From: UBA1138 sp036338615
Lineage (GTDB): Bacteria; Gemmatimonadota; Gemmatimonadetes; Longimicrobiales; Gaopeijiaceae
DNA length: 20,235 bases
Direction: 5' to 3'
Assembly (NCBI GenBank): GCA_036338615.1
Contig: JAYZBT010000316.1
Coordinates: 1-20,235 of the forward strand
Below, in pieces: positions 14,932 through 20,235 of the stretch. The position numbers and the translations under genes are program-made. The notes below the pieces were generated by a model. It made no database searches and was not told the DNA's origin. It saw nothing but the letters and a program-made list of their open reading frames with translations. The stretch's first letter is position 1. Each line of letters begins with the position of its first letter.

Positions 14932-17900
14932 TACCCGAGACCGACGTGGCCCGGCAGAGCTCGGTGATCCGCGCACTGCGCGCGAAGGGAGAGGTTCGTG
15001 AAGCGGGCGCCAATGCGCCGGTCTTGCTGGAGGATCCGGACCTCGTGTGGGCCGTCCTGGAGGGCAAGGTGGACGTCTTCGCGGTGCCCGTTCACGGCGG
15101 TCGGGCCGGAGGCCCCCGTGACTACCTGTTCAGCGCTGCGGCGGGGGATCTTCTCTTCGGCATGGAACCCGAGTGGGCCGACGAGGTCGGGCTGCTCGCG
15201 ATCGGAGGCGTCGGTGCGTCGGTTCTGCGAGCGACGGTCGCGGACTTCCGCGCGGCGGCCCGAGCGGACGCATCAGATGCCTGCTCCCTCATCGATCGAT
15301 ATGTCCTGAACTTCGCGCAGGCGGTCTCGCACCGCGGTACTCCGCGCCTGGACGTCTTGCTGGAGCCCGGGCAGAGCCACGCGCTGCAGAAGGGCGCCGA
15401 TCTGGCCTCCAAGCGGGGTGTCGTCTGGGTCGGCCTGGAGGGGGGGCCGCTGTTGTTCGACGCGTACCGCCCGCTGGCGATCCACAGCGGAGACGGTCCG
15501 TTCCCACTCGGCGCGGGCGCCTGGGCCCACGCGGTCGAGGACGTCACGGTCTCGGTCGTGGACGCCGCGGCGGTCATGGAGAACGGCAGCATTTGGAACG
15601 GACTCCAATCTTTCCGCCGCATCGGGCTCGAGTGGGCTCAGGTGATTTTGGAGCGTGATCGAGCCGCATCGCGCGAACAGCTTCGGGCGCGCCTGGAGGC
15701 CGACCATCTGGCGAACTCGGGCACCCTGGCCGACCTGGCCAACATCATGGCGGACGGACGGACGCCGGTGGAGGACAACGAGGGTGACGACGCGCTCGCC
15801 GCCTGCCGCCTCGTCGGTAGGGCCCTCAACCTCGAGCTGAAGCCGGCAGGGGCCTGGGAGGCCGGTGGCAGCCCGATGAACGCCGTCAAAGCCGTCCTTC
15901 GATCCTCGGCGGTGGGCCATCGCCAGGTCGTGCTCACGCCCGGATGGTGGGAGCGTGACCAGGGACCGCTCCTCGGCTTCATCGAAGAGGCCAAGGAGCC
16001 CGATTCGCATCCCCAGCCCGACGACGGTCGGGAGTCCGCGATGGCGGAGAACGATCGCGGCGCTACGCGGGTCACCGAGGCCGAGGCGTCCTGGGAGGAC
16101 GAGAGGGATGACTCGCGGCTCGTGCCGGTCGCGCTCCTGCCGACGCGAGCCGGAGCGTACGAGCTCATCGCCCCGCGCGATCCGGTCAGATGGCCGGTCG
16201 ACCAGGAGACCGCCGCCAAGTTGGGGCCCTTCGGCGTGCAGCTCTACCGGGGTCTGCCCTCGACGAAGGTCACGCTGAAGGACCTTTGGAGCTTCGTCTT
16301 GTTCGGGGTGCGGAACGACGCTCAGACGATCGTCGTGCTCGGAATCGCGGGCGCGATTCTCGGTCTGCTCGCACCTGTCCTCACCGGGTATCTGTTCGAC
16401 ACGGTGATTCCCGGTGCGGACCAACTCGGGCTGGTCAACGTCTTCGTCGCCCTCGTGGTAGCGACGCTGTCCGGGGCGGCCTTCGAGCTCACGAGGGGGA
16501 TCTCGGTTCTGCGTCTCCACACGCGGGTCGGAGCCTCGCTCCAGATGGCGGTGCTCGACCGCTTGATCCGGCTTCCGCTCCCCTTCTACCGGCAGTTCAC
16601 ATCAGGCGACCTGGGCATGCGCGCCTCGAGCATCAACGCGATCGGGGGCGTGTTGAGCGGATCGACGCTGTCCACCATACTGAGCGGCTTCGTGTCGGCT
16701 GCGTCGTACGTGCTGCTCTTCTACTACAGTGTCACGCTCGCCCTGCTGGCGACGCTCATCCTGCTGGTCAACGTGGCCTTCTCGTCCGGTACCGCCTACT
16801 TCATGCTGCGCTTCGCCCGTGAGCAGCAGGAAGCCGAGGGCAAGCTGTCCGGGCTCGTCCTCCAGCTGCTCAGCGGCATCGCAAAGCTGCGCGTATCGGG
16901 AACCGAGGCCCGCGCGTTCTCGCGGTGGGCCAAGGCCTATCGACGCGAGCAAGCGGTAGCCTTCCGCGTAGGTCTCTTCTCGAACAACGTGACGGTCTTC
17001 AACTCGGTCCTGTCGATCGCTTCGACGCTCACCATCTTCTGGGCCTACACGGTCATCGCGAGCGATCCCGCCGCCGGGATCACCACCGGCCAGTTCCTCG
17101 CCTTCAACGCCGCGTTTGGGACCTTCATCAGCTCCGGGCTGGCCCTCTCGCAGACGGGCATCCAACTCCTGAACCTGATCCCGCTCTGGGAGCGGGCCAA
17201 GCCCATCCTCGATACCGAGCCCGAAGTCGACTCCTCCAGGCCGGACCCCGGCGAGTTGACGGGGCGCATCGAGGTGTCTCACCTGACGTTCCGCTATTCG
17301 GAAGACGGCCCGGTCATCTTGGATGATGTTTCGTTCGAGGCTGAGCCGGGGGAGTTCATCGCGCTGGTGGGTCCGTCCGGGGCCGGGAAATCCACCGCGC
17401 TCCGAGTCCTGCTCGGATTCGAGAAGGCGGAGGGGAGCTCGGTCTTCTTCGACGGCCACGAGCTCGGCTCGGTCGACGTCACGGCGGTTCGCCGACAGGT
17501 GGGGGTCGTCCTGCAGAGTAGCTCGCTCACGGCGGGCGACATCTTTTCGAACATCGTCGGGTCGACGACGCTCACGATCGAGGACGCGTGGGAGGCCGCC
17601 CGGATGGCGGGCCTGGAGGACGATCTGAAGGCGATGCCCATGGGCATGCACACGGTCGTCTCGGAGGGCGGGGGCACGCGCTCGGGGGGCCAGCGGCAAC
17701 GTCTGTTGATCGCGCGGGCGCTTGTCACCCGGCCGCGCCTTCGATACTTCGACGAAGCGACAAGCGCTTTGGATAACCGAACTCAGGCGATCGTCAGCCA
17801 AAGCATCGAGGGGCTGCACGCCACGCGCGTCGTAATCGCGCATCGCCTGAGCACCATCCGCGAAGCCGACCGCATCTACGTCTTCGAGGCCGGCCGGATC

Positions 17901-17978
17901 ACGGAGTCGGGTTCATACGAGGAACTCGTCGCCCAGGATGGTCTTTTCGCGGAACTCGTGGCCCGGCAGGAGATGTGA
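14928..17978 (+). CDS. NHLM-type second ABC transporter with long N-terminal domain
   Basis: The protein has 1016 residues; ATG 14928 overlaps the previous stop (ATGA). The N-terminal part (about 1-450) has no membrane helices. It starts with a beta-rich segment (VLLEDPDLVWAVLEGKVDVF, then AGDLLFGM) that looks like a cyclic-nucleotide/cupin-type roll, as is usual for the second NHLM ABC protein. The membrane domain spans about 460-745 (for example QTIVVLGIAGAILGLL). The ATPase domain (about 780-1016) has Walker A GPSGAGKST (815-823), signature RSGGQ (918-922, Arg replacing the usual Leu), Walker B YFDEATSALD (Asp942, Glu943) and H-loop His972. The first ABC has a C39 peptidase and this one has none, so the two probably form a heterodimeric exporter that receives a processed peptide. 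The length exceeds a simple ABC half-transporter (about 600) because of the N-terminal region. Confidence 0.92.
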   Translation: MIPETDVARQSSVIRALRAKGEVREAGANAPVLLEDPDLVWAVLEGKVDVFAVPVHGGRAGGPRDYLFSAAAGDLLFGMEPEWADEVGLLAIGGVGASVLRATVADFRAAARADASDACSLIDRYVLNFAQAVSHRGTPRLDVLLEPGQSHALQKGADLASKRGVVWVGLEGGPLLFDAYRPLAIHSGDGPFPLGAGAWAHAVEDVTVSVVDAAAVMENGSIWNGLQSFRRIGLEWAQVILERDRAASREQLRARLEADHLANSGTLADLANIMADGRTPVEDNEGDDALAACRLVGRALNLELKPAGAWEAGGSPMNAVKAVLRSSAVGHRQVVLTPGWWERDQGPLLGFIEEAKEPDSHPQPDDGRESAMAENDRGATRVTEAEASWEDERDDSRLVPVALLPTRAGAYELIAPRDPVRWPVDQETAAKLGPFGVQLYRGLPSTKVTLKDLWSFVLFGVRNDAQTIVVLGIAGAILGLLAPVLTGYLFDTVIPGADQLGLVNVFVALVVATLSGAAFELTRGISVLRLHTRVGASLQMAVLDRLIRLPLPFYRQFTSGDLGMRASSINAIGGVLSGSTLSTILSGFVSAASYVLLFYYSVTLALLATLILLVNVAFSSGTAYFMLRFAREQQEAEGKLSGLVLQLLSGIAKLRVSGTEARAFSRWAKAYRREQAVAFRVGLFSNNVTVFNSVLSIASTLTIFWAYTVIASDPAAGITTGQFLAFNAAFGTFISSGLALSQTGIQLLNLIPLWERAKPILDTEPEVDSSRPDPGELTGRIEVSHLTFRYSEDGPVILDDVSFEAEPGEFIALVGPSGAGKSTALRVLLGFEKAEGSSVFFDGHELGSVDVTAVRRQVGVVLQSSSLTAGDIFSNIVGSTTLTIEDAWEAARMAGLEDDLKAMPMGMHTVVSEGGGTRSGGQRQRLLIARALVTRPRLRYFDEATSALDNRTQAIVSQSIEGLHATRVVIAHRLSTIREADRIYVFEAGRITESGSYEELVAQDGLFAELVARQEM

Positions 17979-17980
17979 TC

Positions 17981-19474
17981 GTGTTGAGAATCCGCCGCTT
18001 CGCCCCCTTCGCTGCGTTGGCCATTTGGATACCGTCGTTCGCGTCGGGTCAGGAGACCGGGGACACGCTCGCCCAAATCCAGAACCGGCCGTTGGCCGAG
18101 CTGGTGGCGGCCTTGCCAGGGCGCCCTGCCGAGCTGGGCGCCCTCGTGGCAACCGCTCTGGAGCGAAGCCTAGACCTGGAAGGGGAGATCTTCATCCGGC
18201 GCATTGCAGAAGCGAGCGTCGACATCCAGGGCGGCCTATTCGACCCATCCTTTCGGCTCGGCAGCTCGCTCGCCACCGGAGGGACTCCCGGAGCTGCCTC
18301 GGCCCGCTCTCTGAGCGCCGGTCTCGGCACGGTCCTCCCCTGGGGCACCGAGCTCGGGGTGGACCTCACGAGTGGCCGAAACCTCGGATTCCTCGGTGAT
18401 CCGGCCTTGGCGTACGGATCGGATCTCGCCGTCACGCTCTCTCAGCCGATCCTGGACGGCTTCAACGTCACCGACGCCCGGTACCGGACCGCCGAGCGCC
18501 AGCGCGACGCCGCTCAGCACACGTTCGAGAGAGCTACGGAGTTGGTCATCGCGCAGATCGAGATCCTCTACTGGTCGCTCGCCGAGACCGAGGCTCTGGA
18601 GGCGGTTCGGCAGCGGTCCTACGAGCTCGCCGGAGCACTGCTCTTCAGGAACCAACAACTCGCCGACCGCCAACTGATCGCCGCTGTCGACGTGCTCACC
18701 GCCCAGAGTGGCGTCGCGCTTCGCCGTGCGAGCCTCATCGACGCCCGGCTTCGCAGATTGGACTCGGCGGATCGGCTCGTCTTCGCCGTATACGGCGCGG
18801 GAGCCGCCCAGCGGCTCCGGGCCGATACCCTCCCCATGAAGACGGCTACCGAACCGCTCGCGGACCCGATAGACGTCGACCGACCCGATGCCGAGACAGA
18901 CGCCCTGGCCCTGAGGCGTGACGTCGCCGCAGCACGTGAGTCTCTCGCCGCGGCGAGGGAGGCCCTGAGAGAGGGTACGAGCGGACTCCGGCCGAGCTTG
19001 TTCCTCGACGGAAGCTGGGCCGCGGGGGGACGTGGCCCGGGTGCCGGCGACCTCTTCAGCGGCCTGGGAAATGATGCCGCGTGGAGCCTCGGGCTGCGCT
19101 TCGCGGTGCCGTTGGGAAACAGGTCGGACCGAGGCCTGGAAAGGGTGGCGACGTGGACGCTGGGGCTCAGGCAGGTCGACCTGGCGGTCGCGGAGAATCT
19201 GGTCCGCCAGGACGTCCGGGCGGCGACGCGCGCCGTGCGCTTAGGGATGGAGCGCCTCGCGGCCAGCGACGAGGCCGCGCAGCTCGCGGCCGCCCAGCTC
19301 GTCGCCGAGCGACAGCGTTTGGACCTCGGACTCGGAGATTCGTTCCGGCTTCTCGAGACGGAAGAGAATACGGTACAGGCCGAGCTCGAGTCCGTGCGCG
19401 CTCGCTACGATCTGGCGCGAGCGGCCACGCGGCTCCGTCTAGCTAGGGGCGAGATCCGGGTTCGGTATCCCTGA
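17981..19474 (+). CDS. TolC-family outer-membrane efflux channel
   Basis: The protein has 497 residues from GTG 17981, chosen because AGGAG (17968-17972) lies eight bases upstream. GTG 17975 overlaps the previous stop and is the alternative; it adds two residues. The signal peptide is LRIRRFAPFAALAIWIPSFA with cleavage near Ser-Gly/Gln. The mature protein has the two-fold TolC layout: a barrel strand region (GLFDPSFRLGSSL; VTLSQPILDGF), long helices (about 165-260, with QLIAAVDVLTAQSGVALRR typical of the family), and a repeat of barrel and helices (SLFLDGSWA; SLGLRFAVPLGNRS; then about 380-490). It should complete the export path across the outer membrane with the HlyD-like protein and the two ABC transporters. 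It is the last gene of the operon; the convergent minus-strand gene ends 12 bases away. Confidence 0.9.
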   Translation: MLRIRRFAPFAALAIWIPSFASGQETGDTLAQIQNRPLAELVAALPGRPAELGALVATALERSLDLEGEIFIRRIAEASVDIQGGLFDPSFRLGSSLATGGTPGAASARSLSAGLGTVLPWGTELGVDLTSGRNLGFLGDPALAYGSDLAVTLSQPILDGFNVTDARYRTAERQRDAAQHTFERATELVIAQIEILYWSLAETEALEAVRQRSYELAGALLFRNQQLADRQLIAAVDVLTAQSGVALRRASLIDARLRRLDSADRLVFAVYGAGAAQRLRADTLPMKTATEPLADPIDVDRPDAETDALALRRDVAAARESLAAAREALREGTSGLRPSLFLDGSWAAGGRGPGAGDLFSGLGNDAAWSLGLRFAVPLGNRSDRGLERVATWTLGLRQVDLAVAENLVRQDVRAATRAVRLGMERLAASDEAAQLAAAQLVAERQRLDLGLGDSFRLLETEENTVQAELESVRARYDLARAATRLRLARGEIRVRYP

Positions 19475-19486
19475 CCGATCTACCCC

Positions 19487-20014
19487 TCAGTTGGTGCCGA
19501 GCTGCCGCAAGACTCGCTGGAAACGATCGCCTGCCCTCGACACCGCATCCAACCGGTCGAGATCGAGCTCTGAGGTGTCCGACGCCCAATCGGACACACC
19601 CGCCCCACCACCCACCTGCTCGAGGGTGCTCCGGAGTCGGTCGGCCAAGAACGTCGACAGCGCGAGATAGAAGCGGGCGGCGAATTCTCGATCCGAGCGG
19701 AGCTTCTCGTGAATCACCTCCCTGGGAATCGCGAGCACGTGCGACTCCTCCACGGCGGTAACCGTCGCGGTCGGCGGATGGCGATCGACGAACGAGATCT
19801 CCCCCAAGATTTCTCCCGCCCCGGTCGTCGCTACTTCCATGCCGTTGGCCGAAACCGAGAATCGCCCGTCCAGAGCCACGAAAAGGGACTCGAGATCCAC
19901 ACCTTGAGTGATCAACACCTCGCCAGGGGATAACGTGTTTCGTGAGCCGTTCGCCGACATCCACTGGACGTCATCGTCGTCGAGCTCGGCCAGGATGTAG
20001 AGGACTTTCTTCAT
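19487..20014 (-). CDS. Small cyclic-nucleotide-binding-fold protein without DNA-binding domain
   Basis: The protein has 175 residues. The start at 20014 (ATG, minus strand) has GGAGG (20021-20025) six bases upstream. The open frame reaches 20173, but that extension is not protein-like. The N-terminus MKKVLYILAELDDDDVQWM leads into a beta-roll (LSPGEVLITQGVDLESLFVA; then GAGEILGEISFVD). The phosphate-binding cassette reads GEISFVDRHPPTATV, with Glu72 kept but the cAMP-contacting arginine replaced, so classical cAMP binding is doubtful. The C-terminus (about 100-175) is helical and has no helix-turn-helix, so it is not a CRP-type regulator. Similar short proteins, from memory, sit beside NHLM-type export genes in cyanobacteria; here it is convergent with the TolC gene. 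It may be a regulatory or scaffold subunit of the exporter. The gap to the preceding minus-strand gene is 37 bases, so they may be co-transcribed. Confidence 0.8.
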   Translation of the reverse strand: MKKVLYILAELDDDDVQWMSANGSRNTLSPGEVLITQGVDLESLFVALDGRFSVSANGMEVATTGAGEILGEISFVDRHPPTATVTAVEESHVLAIPREVIHEKLRSDREFAARFYLALSTFLADRLRSTLEQVGGGAGVSDWASDTSELDLDRLDAVSRAGDRFQRVLRQLGTN

Positions 20015-20051
20015 GTAAGGCCTCCGGAGGGCACCATACGGAATGAGGATC

Positions 20052-20235
20052 CTAGCGTCTACCGACCAAGCCTGACAGTCGCCGGGTCGGAGCACGCGCG
20101 TTTCGCTTGCCCCGACACATGAAGAGGGTCGAACGCGTGAAGTCCTCGATCCGCTGGATCCTGTCCTCGTCACGTCCGAAGTAGTCCTCGTAACGAAGCC
20201 AGAGCACCGGTCTTCCGGCTGCTTCGTCGAGTCTC
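20052..20235 (-). CDS. Unrecognised protein, C-terminal 60 residues (5' end outside window)
   Basis: On the minus strand a frame is open from the right edge (first full codon at 20234) to TAG at 20054-20052. It encodes about 60 residues, including VLWLRYEDYFGRDEDRIQRI. Codon choice (strong G/C third positions, acidic and aromatic residues in the first half) looks like a real gene, while the last 20 residues are basic (RNARAPTRRLSGLVGRR). I do not recognise the family. It lies directly upstream of the cyclic-nucleotide-fold gene on the same strand and may share its transcript. If this locus includes a cargo-processing or precursor gene for the export system, this is the direction in which to look. 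Confidence 0.5.
   Translation of the reverse strand, partial: RLDEAAGRPVLWLRYEDYFGRDEDRIQRIEDFTRSTLFMCRGKRNARAPTRRLSGLVGRR

Noticed and set aside
1..20235. tRNA, rRNA, CRISPR array, insertion sequence or phage genes
   Set aside because: No cloverleaf, rRNA-like tract, regularly spaced repeats, transposase motifs or terminal inverted repeats were seen on either strand.

Overview
The window reads as chromosomal DNA from a GC-rich, Gram-negative bacterium. It carries signal-peptide-bearing multiheme c-type cytochromes, a probable outer-membrane beta-barrel, and a complete envelope-spanning export set (HlyD/ABC/ABC/TolC). No taxonomic marker is present. Gemmatimonadota or a similar high-GC environmental phylum is my guess from the overall look (NHLM-type export, WD40 debris, cytochrome-rich respiration), not a demonstrated assignment.

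Layout. (1) Bases 1-180 are the 3' end of a RidA-like gene, followed by a 226-base gap. (2) Bases 407-10569 are a tight run of seven same-strand genes for electron transfer: a five-heme periplasmic cytochrome, a probable beta-barrel, a membrane-anchored NAD(P)H/FAD/[2Fe-2S] reductase, a four-heme cytochrome c554-like protein, a fusion of two cyclic-nucleotide-binding folds to a four-cluster [4Fe-4S] ferredoxin, a five-helix diheme cytochrome b, and a ten-heme membrane-anchored cytochrome with an eight-cysteine cytoplasmic N-terminus. (3) Bases 10570-11479 hold no intact gene. They contain a GNAT acetyltransferase tail (minus strand) abutting a WD40 fragment (plus strand), then a plausible sigma70-like promoter. 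(4) Bases 11480-19474 are an export operon of the NHLM (nitrile-hydratase-leader microcin) type: HlyD-family adaptor, ABC transporter with an intact C39 leader peptidase, a second ABC transporter with a long N-terminal domain, and a TolC-family outer-membrane channel. (5) On the minus strand, convergent with TolC, is a short cyclic-nucleotide-fold protein without a DNA-binding domain, preceded by the 3' end of an unrecognised gene running off the right edge.

How the genes may work together. The first block has 19 CXXCH sites, two predicted b-hemes, four ferredoxin clusters, one FAD and one plant-type [2Fe-2S]. It looks like a complete path between cytoplasmic NAD(P)H or ferredoxin and/or quinol and periplasmic (possibly outer-membrane) cytochromes. 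Unusually, its ferredoxin component is fused to potential ligand-binding cNMP domains. No terminal reductase or oxidase catalytic subunit is recognisable, so direction and substrate are unknown. The second block should cleave a double-glycine-type leader and export a peptide through both membranes. No precursor or modifying enzyme is visible in the window, so the cargo is presumably encoded elsewhere or beyond the right edge.
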